A DNA stretch of 64,000 nucleotides, taken from positions 1 through 64,000 of the forward strand of contig CAVPDA010000020.1 in assembly GCA_963702495.1 (NCBI GenBank), written 5' to 3'. A program made the position numbers and the translations under genes. Under the pieces are notes generated by a model. That model did no database searches. It was not told the DNA's origin and saw only the letters and a list, made by a program, of their open reading frames with translations. Each line of letters begins with the position of its first letter. Positions within the stretch are counted from its first letter, which is position 1. Of the stretch, positions 8,504 to 16,042 are shown in pieces. The stretch comes from CAVPDA01 sp963702495. GTDB taxonomy: Bacteria; Pseudomonadota; Gammaproteobacteria; Burkholderiales; Rhodocyclaceae.

Positions 8504-9566
8504 CGGCGGAGTCCGCTGTCGGGCGCGCGGCGCCCTTGACGAACTTGATCGGCTTGACGGTTCCGTCGGGCAACTCCTGCTTCACCCTGGCCTTGTAGTA
8601 CTCGCGGCTGGAGGAGAACAGAGAGAGCGGGCCCCACTTGAGCTTGATGACGCCGTCCTGGGGGCAGTACTCCGCGCAGCGCCCGCACAGCGTGCAGTCC
8701 TCGTTGTAGGCCTTGCGGCCTTCCTCCTTGGAGATCTCCGGGATGTCCATGGGGCAGGACTCGGTGCAGATGCTGCAGCTGCCACAGTGCGCGCGAGTGG
8801 GCTTGGACAAGCGCATGGGCGACAGCCGCCGGAACGCAGCGTTGAAGGCGAGAAGGGGGCAGATTCTGCAGAATGGCAGCCGCAGCGCCAGCGCGCCGAC
8901 GACGGTAAAGCCGATCAGTACGTTGGCGATGGCACCCAGCCCGAAATGCCAGCCATCACCCAGCCGCAGGGCCAGCTCGTCGGTGTTTCCGGTGAGGAGG
9001 GTAGTCGCGACGCGCGAGGGACAGACGTCGCAGAAGGGGTTGCCGAGGGAGTGGGGCGTCACGCCCAACCCGGTGAGCAGGGGCAGCAGGAACACCAGCC
9101 CGAGCAGCAGCAGCCACTTCACCGGTCGCACCCGCCTGACGTTTCCAAGGTCGTCTTCGGAGAGGCGGCGAACGCCGATGTTGAAGCGCCGGCCCAGCTT
9201 GCCTATCCATTCCTGCAGCGTGCCGAGCGGGCAGACCCAGCCGCAGAACGCCTTGCCGATGAAGAAGAAGAAGGCGAAGAAGGTCAGGAAGGTCATCAGC
9301 AGCGGCAGGACCATCGTAAAGGTTAGTTGCTGCGCCTGGACCATGGCGCGCCCGATGCGATGGGAAACTTGGTGCTGAGTTGGCACCAGCACGCAAAAAC
9401 CGCCGTTCGCTTCGTCGTAGGCGCAGGACAGCGCCGGCAGCGCGGTCGAGATCTTGTCGGCGAAGTAGTTGCCGACGATGACGCTGCCGTAGACGGTGAG
9501 GAACAGCATCACGACCTGGACGGAGAAGCGCAGGCGCGACAGCGTGGGAAATAGGCTCTTAAGCAT
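8496..9566 (-). CDS. Membrane polyferredoxin, NapH/NosR C-terminal-like
   Basis: A 356-residue inner-membrane iron-sulfur protein, start at 9566 behind AAGGA. Several membrane spans alternate with CGWVCP (108-113), CDVCP (179-183) and CRICP (233-237) motifs. Two ferredoxin clusters follow at C261/264/267/271 and C291/294/297/301. This layout is that of NapH, CcoG and the C-terminal part of NosR, which move electrons between quinol or ferredoxin and periplasmic partners. It overlaps both neighbours by 8 bp. Lying between a TonB receptor gene set and a DsbD-like gene, it may reduce a metal or a thiol partner during uptake, as FtrD-type polyferredoxins are thought to do. Confidence 0.85.
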   Translation of the reverse strand: MLKSLFPTLSRLRFSVQVVMLFLTVYGSVIVGNYFADKISTALPALSCAYDEANGGFCVLVPTQHQVSHRIGRAMVQAQQLTFTMVLPLLMTFLTFFAFFFFIGKAFCGWVCPLGTLQEWIGKLGRRFNIGVRRLSEDDLGNVRRVRPVKWLLLLGLVFLLPLLTGLGVTPHSLGNPFCDVCPSRVATTLLTGNTDELALRLGDGWHFGLGAIANVLIGFTVVGALALRLPFCRICPLLAFNAAFRRLSPMRLSKPTRAHCGSCSICTESCPMDIPEISKEEGRKAYNEDCTLCGRCAEYCPQDGVIKLKWGPLSLFSSSREYYKARVKQELPDGTVKPIKFVKGAARPTADSADA

Positions 9567-10470
9567 GGTCCTTCGCTCCCTGTTTGCGTCGCCGCAGCAG
9601 CGGCGTAGCCGCCACCATGCCGAGGACGCCGAAAGCCACACCCCAGGCGAGGCTGCGGCTGCGCTCCGGATCCTCGCCGTAGCTGTAGTTGAACGCGGTC
9701 TGGTAACGCCGGCCGGCGTCGGTCTTTTCCGTGCTCAGGACGAAGCGCGCGCCGCGCGGCGCATCGTGGTCGTGCGCGTGTGCGCCGGGCTCGGGCTTGT
9801 AGTCGCGCGGGAACACCACCGTGGCCAGGCCGCCGGCATCGGTCGCGACGCTGGTGCGCGTGCCGTGTTCGGTTTCCAGGGTGAGGCGCTGGCCGGCCAG
9901 TGGCTGGTCGCGGAAGCGGACCAGGAAACGCCATCTTTCGGCCTCGCGGTAGCTGCCGTGCTCGCGCGGCAGGGGTTCTGGAACGATCTCCAGCTCGTGC
10001 TTGGGAATGCCGAGCATCTGGCGCGGCGAATCGCCGGGATTGGGGAAGTACCAGGCACTCGAGGCGACGCGAACGCTCTCGGGCGTTTCCTCGCGGGCGA
10101 CGAGCCAGTGGTAGTTGCCGGCACGCGGCGCAGCGGCTTCGATCTTCGCGCCCTGCGGTCCGACCGGATAGTCGAGCTTGCGCCGATCCGCCGGGCCGCC
10201 GGAAGCGAAGACGGTGACGCTCTGCGCTGCCAGTCCGCTCACCGCGACGACGACGGCGCCCCGCCCGCCTCGCTCCGCCTTGCCGGTTAGCAGCGGCTGC
10301 TGCGTCCATGCGGCCGGTGGCGGCGCGACAGGGGCGGCGTCGCCGTGGTGGTGCTGGGCCATGACTGGCGCGGCAGCCGCCAGCCACGTGGCGATGGCGA
10401 CGGCTCCTATCGCTCGCGCATGCAGCGGCGGGGGGACCGGCAAAGCAGCCCCGACATCACTTGAACGCAT
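9559..10470 (-). CDS. Periplasmic DUF4198-like metal-uptake accessory protein
   Basis: A 303-residue protein with a signal region ending near AAAAPVMA, a His stretch directly after it (QHHHGDA), beta-rich domains (AGNYHWLVAREETP; PLAGQRLTLETEHGT, DAGGLATVVFPRDY), a His/Asp-rich loop AHAHDHDAP, and one C-terminal membrane span (WGVAFGVLGMVAATPLL). The pattern resembles DUF4198/NikM-like proteins that accompany metal importers. Its start overlaps the receptor stop by 14 bp and its stop overlaps the polyferredoxin start by 8 bp. Metal binding is inferred from the His-rich segments; the metal is unknown. Confidence 0.65.
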   Translation of the reverse strand: MRSSDVGAALPVPPPLHARAIGAVAIATWLAAAAPVMAQHHHGDAAPVAPPPAAWTQQPLLTGKAERGGRGAVVVAVSGLAAQSVTVFASGGPADRRKLDYPVGPQGAKIEAAAPRAGNYHWLVAREETPESVRVASSAWYFPNPGDSPRQMLGIPKHELEIVPEPLPREHGSYREAERWRFLVRFRDQPLAGQRLTLETEHGTRTSVATDAGGLATVVFPRDYKPEPGAHAHDHDAPRGARFVLSTEKTDAGRRYQTAFNYSYGEDPERSRSLAWGVAFGVLGMVAATPLLRRRKQGAKDHA

Positions 10471-12382
10471 AGCGTGCCCCCATGTAGAAGAAACGTTTGC
10501 CCGGATCTTCCACGCGATTGAAACTGGCGAAGTTGGCCGGCGTTTGCTGGTCGAAGAGGTTGTCGATGCCGGCGAACGCGGTCAGGGTGGGCGTTGCTGC
10601 GAAATCGGCCCGCAGATCGGCGACGGTGTAGTTGGAGAAGTAGGGGGCAGAACCGCGTATGTCGGGGTTCGCCGCCCACAGGTCGCGCATGAATCGCCCG
10701 CGGACTTCGAAAGCCCAGGGACCGTCGAAGTAGTTGACCGCCGCCTTGAAGTTTCGGATCGCACGGCCCGTGAGTCGCTCGTCGGTCGTCCCGTCGCGCG
10801 CATCGAGGTAGTCGAAGCTGCCGCGCAGCGAAAGGCCTGGCATAAGCTCATAGCTTCCCATCAGTTCGACGCCCTGCAGCGTTGCCTTGCTGCGGTTCTG
10901 GTACCGGGAAACGATCAGTCCGTTGATCGTCGTTCCGGGCTGAACGGTTTCGATCAGATCCGTGACTTCGGAACGGTAAACGTCGGCTTCCAGTTGTCCC
11001 CGGGGCAGCGCCAGCTGTGCGGCAGCCTCCCAAGTGCTGGATTCCTCGGGCTGGAGATTGGGATTTCCCAGGATGATGAAGCGCTGGCGCGTGAAGCGCG
11101 AGTACTGCTCGAGAACCGTCGGTGCCCGGAAGGCGGTTCCATAGCCAACGCGCAGCGACACCGGCGCCAGATCCCATGAAAGTGACGCTCGCGGGTTGAC
11201 TGTGCTGCCGAAGTCGCTGAAGTCGTCGTAGCGCACACCGGCCAGGAGGTTCCAGTTCGGAGCGATGCGCCACTGGTCCTGAGCCAGCAGGAAGAGATTG
11301 TCCCTGTCCGCGGCGACGCTATTGACGCTGACATCGACCTTGTCCTGCTCCCAGCCGCCACCGATGCTCGCGGCATGGGCTCCGAGATCGAGGTGATAGA
11401 TCGCGCTCGTCTGCGTCTTCCGGTAGTCGGTGGTTTCCTTGGGCGTTACCGGAAAGCTGCGATTGGTTTCGGCGTCGGTTTCGCCGTAGGCGAGCTTGAC
11501 GTCCAGCGTGCCGGGGCCGATGGCACCGACGTAGGCGATTGAACCGAAGTATCGGTCCTCGTCCTCGTAGCGCTGGAATGGCACCACCCGTGGTGGCCGC
11601 GGCGTGGTCCGAAGGAAGGAGCTGTCCGCCTCGTCGTCCTGGCGCTGGGCCTCTAACGTCCAGCGCAAGGCATGGCCGGACGCCGGATTGAAGGCCCCGC
11701 TGTAGGTGAGCGCGGTATGGTCCACGCCGCTCAGGTCGGCGTTGAGTGAGGACTCGTCGTACTTCAGCTGCTCCTGCTTGCGCAGATCGACGCCGATGCG
11801 ATGGTCGATCGGCCCGGTGCCGAAATTGAGGGACGCGCCGCCGATGAATGTGTCGCGCTGACCCGTCGTGGCGATCCCGGCGAGCCCACGCACCGTCGAT
11901 GGGGCATTGCGGTCGGGGCGCTTGGTGATGACGTTGATCACCCCGCCGGCGGCGTCCGCGCCGTAGAGCGCCGACATCGGGCCACGGATGATCTCGATGC
12001 GCTCCACATCCTCGGGCGGGAAATTGTTGAGATTGCTGACGCCGTACTTGTCGGTGCGGCGCAGCCCGTCGTACAGGATCAGCGTCGCGTTGGGCAGGAA
12101 ACCGCGTATCGACACGGAGCTGTTGGCGCCTGAGGAGCGCGCATCCACGCCGGCCGCCTGGCGCAGCACTTCGGTGACGCTGGAACCGGGGAAGCGCAGG
12201 ATCTGCTCCTGATTGATCACCTCGACGCTGGCCTGGACGTCCTGGATCGGCTGTTCACGGCCCGAAGCTGTGACGACGATCGTGTCGAGCTGCTTTGCGG
12301 TGTCTGCCGCCTCCGCTGTACCGACCGGCAGTACCAGAGGCACGAACAGACCGATGACGATGGGCTTCTTGCTGGCCCTCAT
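10457..12382 (-). CDS. TonB-dependent outer-membrane receptor (CirA/FepA/BtuB type)
   Basis: A 641-residue receptor with a signal peptide, a TonB box-like DTIVVTASG near residue 33, a plug (VIRGPMSALYGADAAGGVINVIT motifs) and a 22-strand-type barrel ending in Phe-Lys (YAFK). It lacks the CxxxM/HxM copper ligands of the receptor at 2834, so a different substrate is likely; siderophore or metal complexes are typical for the family. It starts behind GAAGGAG. It heads an overlapping run of genes down to exbD. A RegA-box promoter lies about 400 bp upstream and a cysteine-rich upstream frame ends on its start codon. Confidence 0.88.
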   Translation of the reverse strand: MRASKKPIVIGLFVPLVLPVGTAEAADTAKQLDTIVVTASGREQPIQDVQASVEVINQEQILRFPGSSVTEVLRQAAGVDARSSGANSSVSIRGFLPNATLILYDGLRRTDKYGVSNLNNFPPEDVERIEIIRGPMSALYGADAAGGVINVITKRPDRNAPSTVRGLAGIATTGQRDTFIGGASLNFGTGPIDHRIGVDLRKQEQLKYDESSLNADLSGVDHTALTYSGAFNPASGHALRWTLEAQRQDDEADSSFLRTTPRPPRVVPFQRYEDEDRYFGSIAYVGAIGPGTLDVKLAYGETDAETNRSFPVTPKETTDYRKTQTSAIYHLDLGAHAASIGGGWEQDKVDVSVNSVAADRDNLFLLAQDQWRIAPNWNLLAGVRYDDFSDFGSTVNPRASLSWDLAPVSLRVGYGTAFRAPTVLEQYSRFTRQRFIILGNPNLQPEESSTWEAAAQLALPRGQLEADVYRSEVTDLIETVQPGTTINGLIVSRYQNRSKATLQGVELMGSYELMPGLSLRGSFDYLDARDGTTDERLTGRAIRNFKAAVNYFDGPWAFEVRGRFMRDLWAANPDIRGSAPYFSNYTVADLRADFAATPTLTAFAGIDNLFDQQTPANFASFNRVEDPGKRFFYMGARYAFK

Positions 12383-12528
12383 GGCAATGCTCCTTCAGTG
12401 GTGGGTGATGGGTGGGAACCGGAGGTCGCGGACCGCGGGCCACGCCAACCCCCCAAGGCGACGATTCGGCAACCAGACTCCGAGCATCGCGGAAGGCCGC
12501 ACTTGTTCCGACGGTATGTGTCCGTCAT
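12379..12528 (-). CDS. Possible 49-residue cysteine-containing leader peptide before the receptor
   Basis: An ATG at 12528, preceded by AGGAACGAG, opens a 49-codon frame whose TGA overlaps the receptor ATG (ATGA). The peptide has three cysteines in a short segment (KCGLPRCSESGCR) and no membrane segment. It lies inside the long predicted leader of the receptor transcript. Short Cys-motif leader peptides that sense copper are known upstream of other metal genes. Whether this one is translated is unproven; coding by chance in high-GC DNA is the alternative. Confidence 0.4.
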   Translation of the reverse strand: MTDTYRRNKCGLPRCSESGCRIVALGGWRGPRSATSGSHPSPTTEGALP

Positions 12529-12793
12529 GTTCTCGTTCCTGTCGCGGCTGGAATGGGTGCGTTGCCGCGCGGAGCGCGAACGCGCCCCGCTCTGCGGCAT
12601 GAACGAAGATGCGGACACTCGCCGCTGGCACGAGCAGCGAAAGGCACCGCGAAGTACGCCAACATACCCGGCACGGCGCAACTGCTTCCGCGACCGCAGG
12701 ACTCAAGCGAACGACCCAGCCTCCTCCCGGATCACCTCCGGCCCGCTTCGGCGCGCCGGTCCAGCCAACGGGCACGCGCGAGAGAGCCGGCGA

Positions 12794-12855
12794 AATATAG
12801 GCGAAAGCTAGGCGCGCCCCGTGCGACACGTGGTCGCACGCGACGCTATGTCGCA
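12794..12855 (-). promoter_or_regulatory. Tandem RegA-box-like palindromes and -10 for the receptor/TonB operon
   Basis: TGCGACA-CGT-GGTCGCA (12822-12838) directly abuts CGCGACG-CTA-TGTCGCA (12839-12855), a 17-bp repeat period. On the minus strand TATATT (12799-12794) ends 36 bp from the centre of the nearer site. A transcript from about 12787 would carry a leader of some 400 nt before the receptor. The rest of 12529-13004 shows no gene I can support. Confidence 0.65.
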
Positions 12856-13004
12856 CCAAGGGCGGCGCAGCTTGCGGTGGGGCAGGGCAGAGCGCCCTGG
12901 AACAGACGGGATTTGGATCGCGGGAGGTGTAGGCCCGGGTCTGCTTGGCCCCGGGGAACGAAGGGACCGGGGACGCGCGGCGTCACCGGTCGCGAGGCAG
13001 GAAA

Positions 13005-13601
13005 TCAGCCCTTCTGCTGCGCGCGTTGGCGGCGCTCCTCGCGCATCTTGCGGATCATGCGCGAGTCCTCGGCCATGTCGAGATAGGCCTGCTTGAGCGC
13101 CTCGTCGAAGTTGCCGGGCGTGCCGCCGTGCTTGGTCTTGAACTGCTCCAGCACCTCCTTCGAAGCGAAAGAGTGCTTGCTGCGCTTTGTCATGGCATGC
13201 TTGAGATCGGCGCCGATGAGGTAGGTCAGCTTGTCGACGGGATGCAGCGGACGGGGATCCGCTTCGGAACCGTAGTCCGTGCCCCAGATGTTCTTCGGCT
13301 CGCGGTCGATGTTGAGCGACAGGCTGATCGCGAGGCAATGGATCGAACACACGCCGTCGGTCAGGTCGTCGCTGTATTGCACCAGCATGCGGGCGCGGTG
13401 GTGCTCGCGCCGGTCCATTCCGCAGTAGGGGCACTTGGAATATTTGGTGAGTTCGTTCTCCAGCGGGTTCGGGTCCGCCGGAGTGCGCGGCAGGAACTGG
13501 GCCGGTGTGCCGTCGCCGGGGCAGGCCTGTTGCGCGCTGGCCACGGCAGGCGCCACGAGGGCGGCCGCGGCGGAGAGTTTGAGAAGGTCGCGTCGATTCA
13601 T
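13005..13601 (-). CDS. NosL-like periplasmic protein (Tat-type signal)
   Basis: A 198-residue exported protein starting at 13601 behind GGAGA. The N-terminus MNRRDLLKLSAAAALVAPAVASA has a twin-arginine pattern. The mature part carries CPYCGM at 57-62 and C85/H88/C89, as in the NosL family of copper-binding proteins, followed by a charged C-terminal tail. NosL delivers Cu(I) to nitrous oxide reductase; no nosZ is present here, so this copy may serve another cuproenzyme. It lies 16 bp after the porin gene and probably shares its RegA-box promoter. Confidence 0.82.
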   Translation of the reverse strand: MNRRDLLKLSAAAALVAPAVASAQQACPGDGTPAQFLPRTPADPNPLENELTKYSKCPYCGMDRREHHRARMLVQYSDDLTDGVCSIHCLAISLSLNIDREPKNIWGTDYGSEADPRPLHPVDKLTYLIGADLKHAMTKRSKHSFASKEVLEQFKTKHGGTPGNFDEALKQAYLDMAEDSRMIRKMREERRQRAQQKG

Positions 13602-13617
13602 CGCATGTCTCCGATCA

Positions 13618-14943
13618 TCAGAAAAATGTCCAGTACACCCGCACGGCCAGCCGGTCATCGACGGTGTCGAGGCTGGTGTTGGGCACAGCGCTGTCGGCAA
13701 GGCGCGGGGCGTTGAAATCACGCCATTCGTAGCTGCCGACGACGTAGATGTCCTTGGTGAAGTAGTAGCGTGTTGACAGGCTCCAGGTCTCGAAGCGGCG
13801 CTCGTTGGCCGCCGTATCGGTGGCGCGGTTGAGGTGGTCGTAGCGTCCGAATACCTCCCAGTTGGGCAGGATCGCGTACCCGGCCGTGAGGTTGTAGCCG
13901 TCGGCGCTGTCCTCGGGCAGCATCAGGTAACGTGCCACCTGCTGGCCGTTGTTGCTCAGGGTGCCCGGCACCGCCACGGAGGTGGTGCCGTTGGGGATCA
14001 TCCCCTCCGCCTCGACATATTCCGCCGCCGCGTACCAGGGGCCCTTCTTGAAGGTCGCGCCCAGGCCCCAGCGGGTGCGGTCGAAGTCGCCTTCGACCTG
14101 CCTCGGCCCGGTGCGCAGCGTGCGCTCTCCGCTCTGGTAGAAGGCGTAACCCTTGAGGCCCTCGCGCTTCGGGCCCTGGCCGCCGAACACCCACTCCGTT
14201 GACCAGAGCAGGTAGAGATCCTTGTCGCTGTTGTTGTCGCTTTGCAGGATGCCGTTGCCCTGGCCCAGCATCACGGCATAGGTGTGCTCCCATTCGCCCA
14301 TCTTGATGGCATCGAACACCTGGATGCCGATGTCGCGGAAGCCGCTGGGGTTGCCCGCGTCGAGGTTGGAATCGCGCGGCGGCGTGCCGTCGGAATCGAA
14401 AAAGCGCTCGCCGAGCAGCTGGTTGGTCGTATCGGTACCATTGACGAACTCTTGCTGCGGCGGCTCCTTCATCGCTTCCTCGCCGCTGGGGTGCTTGAAC
14501 TGACCGAGGCGGATGCGCGCGTTCGGTATCAGGTTCAGCGTGATGCTGGCATCGGTGATCTTGATGATGGCGCCGCTGCCGAGACGCGTGATGCCGTTGT
14601 AACCGGTGAGAGGCGTGAAGAAGTAGTTCAGCTTGTCGTCGAACAGGCTGCCGCGGATGCCGGCGCGAGCGAAGGGTATCTGGATCTCCGCGTTGTCTTC
14701 CAGCTCCGGCGTGATCTGATTCAGGATGTTGGGCTGGCCGGCGAAGGGGTTGCCACGCGGCAGCTTCGAACCGCCGGTCTCCTGGTATTCCAGACTCAGG
14801 AAGCCGAAGAAGCGCCAGGCCGGTGCGCCCGGCGCTTCGATTCCGGATGATGTCACCCAGTTGGCGCCGAATGCCGGCATTGCGCCGCAACCGACCATCA
14901 CGACCGCCGCCGCGGCCGCGTCCACAAAGCGAGCTTGCTTCAT
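13618..14943 (-). CDS. Outer-membrane porin (phosphate-selective OprO/OprP-like)
   Basis: A 441-residue protein with a signal peptide ending at AMPAFGA and a beta-barrel composition: alternating aromatic strands, Gly/Asn turns, and a terminal Phe (VYWTFF). The start at 14943 is used; the frame extends to 15033 without signal-peptide character. The family forms trimeric pores, and the solute cannot be told. It is the first gene of a pair with the NosL-like gene, under a RegA-box promoter with a TAATAT -10 at 15066-15061. Confidence 0.8.
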   Translation of the reverse strand: MKQARFVDAAAAAVVMVGCGAMPAFGANWVTSSGIEAPGAPAWRFFGFLSLEYQETGGSKLPRGNPFAGQPNILNQITPELEDNAEIQIPFARAGIRGSLFDDKLNYFFTPLTGYNGITRLGSGAIIKITDASITLNLIPNARIRLGQFKHPSGEEAMKEPPQQEFVNGTDTTNQLLGERFFDSDGTPPRDSNLDAGNPSGFRDIGIQVFDAIKMGEWEHTYAVMLGQGNGILQSDNNSDKDLYLLWSTEWVFGGQGPKREGLKGYAFYQSGERTLRTGPRQVEGDFDRTRWGLGATFKKGPWYAAAEYVEAEGMIPNGTTSVAVPGTLSNNGQQVARYLMLPEDSADGYNLTAGYAILPNWEVFGRYDHLNRATDTAANERRFETWSLSTRYYFTKDIYVVGSYEWRDFNAPRLADSAVPNTSLDTVDDRLAVRVYWTFF

Positions 14944-15060
14944 CTCGTGCTGTCCCTTCCCATGTTGTTCTTCGTGTGGCAAGCGCCGCCATACAGCGCC
15001 TTCCCTCCCCTGCCGACGAATTCCCGGCTGCACCAGGCATGAGGCGCCTGACGGACGCGA

Positions 15061-15106
15061 ATATTACGCACGCGGCGATCTCCTGAACGTGTGACAAATC
15101 GTCGCA
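15061..15106 (-). promoter_or_regulatory. RegA-box-like promoter of the porin-nosL pair
   Basis: TGTGACA-AAT-CGTCGCA (15090-15106) is followed on the minus strand by TAATAT (15066-15061), whose end lies 37 bp from the palindrome centre. It is the left half of a back-to-back divergent control region. Confidence 0.62.
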
Positions 15107-15152
15107 TGTGACGATTTGTCAGATGTGCGCAGCCCGCAATGGGCCTTAGATT
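15107..15152 (+). promoter_or_regulatory. RegA-box-like promoter of the Sel1-type gene
   Basis: TGTGACG-ATT-TGTCAGA (15107-15123) abuts the porin-side site with no gap. On the plus strand TAGATT (15147-15152, 4 of 6 to consensus) ends 37 bp from the centre. The site is the most degenerate of the set on its right arm. Confidence 0.5.
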
Positions 15153-15269
15153 GCGCCAACCGTGTGCGACCGCCGGGGGGCGGGCGACGCGGCCGATGCC
15201 CCCGATCGCGCGGAGTTGCGCAGGGCGTTGAGGCTTGCCACAAGGACAAGATCATTGGAGGAGGTTCCC

Positions 15270-15878
15270 ATGCTGTACATGCATTCGGCACGTTGCCGCC
15301 TTGGTCGGTTGCGCCGTGCCCTCGCGGCCACCCTTTGCGCCGCTGCTTTCGCCGCGTCCGCCGGCGTCGAGCAGGATTTCGAACAAGCGGGACGTGCCCA
15401 TCGTCAGGGCGACTTCAAGGCATCGGTTGCGATCTGGACGGCGCTTGCCTCGGCGGGCCAGGTCGATGCCCAGTACAACCTGGGGCTGATACACCTCTAC
15501 GGTGACGGCGCGGCACAGGACAACGGCAAGGCCCTCGAATGGTTCCGCCGCGCGGCCGAGCAGGGCGACAAGCACGCGCAATTCCAGATCGGCGGCATGT
15601 ACCAGCGCGGCGAGGGGGTGGCGGCCGACGCCGAGCAGGCGCATCGCTGGTTCACCGGCCACCTCGCCCACCACCATCACCACGCCCACAGCGAGCAGAT
15701 GCTTGCCTGGCGGCGGCAGGCGCGCGATCTGCTCTGGGCGCGCGACATGCGCGAGTCGCTTGCCGCGCCCGAGGCTGCGGCGCAGGTGATCGCCGATTTG
15801 CGCCAGCGTGCCGATGCGGTCGCGGTCAACAGCGCGCGGATCGGGCGCGGCACCGCCCTGGCGGCCGGCGCGCCCTGA
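15270..15878 (+). CDS. Exported Sel1/TPR-like repeat protein
   Basis: A 202-residue protein starting at 15270 behind GGAGGAGG. An N-terminal Arg-rich region and hydrophobic stretch (ALAATLCAAAFAASAG) give a signal peptide. At least three Sel1-type helical repeats follow (DAQYNLGLIHLYGDGAAQD, HAQFQIGGMYQRGEGVAAD). A run of five His (HLAHHHHHAHSE) follows the repeats. Sel1 proteins act as scaffolds; the His run could bind metal. It is divergent from the porin-nosL pair and appears to share its control region. Confidence 0.8.
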   Translation: MLYMHSARCRLGRLRRALAATLCAAAFAASAGVEQDFEQAGRAHRQGDFKASVAIWTALASAGQVDAQYNLGLIHLYGDGAAQDNGKALEWFRRAAEQGDKHAQFQIGGMYQRGEGVAADAEQAHRWFTGHLAHHHHHAHSEQMLAWRRQARDLLWARDMRESLAAPEAAAQVIADLRQRADAVAVNSARIGRGTALAAGAP

Positions 15879-16042
15879 TCCCGGCGCCCGCGAGAAGGCC
15901 GGTCTTCGCTGCATCCACCGGCACCGGCGCCCTGGCATGAATCCGGCAGGGCAGCGCCGCGTCTGCTAACGTGAAGGAATGTCGCCGTTCAGCGTTCGCT
16001 GCAGCGCAGCGCTGTCGTCCAGGCGTCGCCGGGAGTTTCGTC

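Noticed and set aside
12383..12790. Cobalamin riboswitch in the long receptor leader
   Set aside because: The conserved B12-box and GCAACTGT-type core were looked for and not found.
12395..12859. A 154-codon minus-strand frame upstream of the receptor
   Set aside because: It begins inside the RegA-type palindromes and has no domain or ribosome site.
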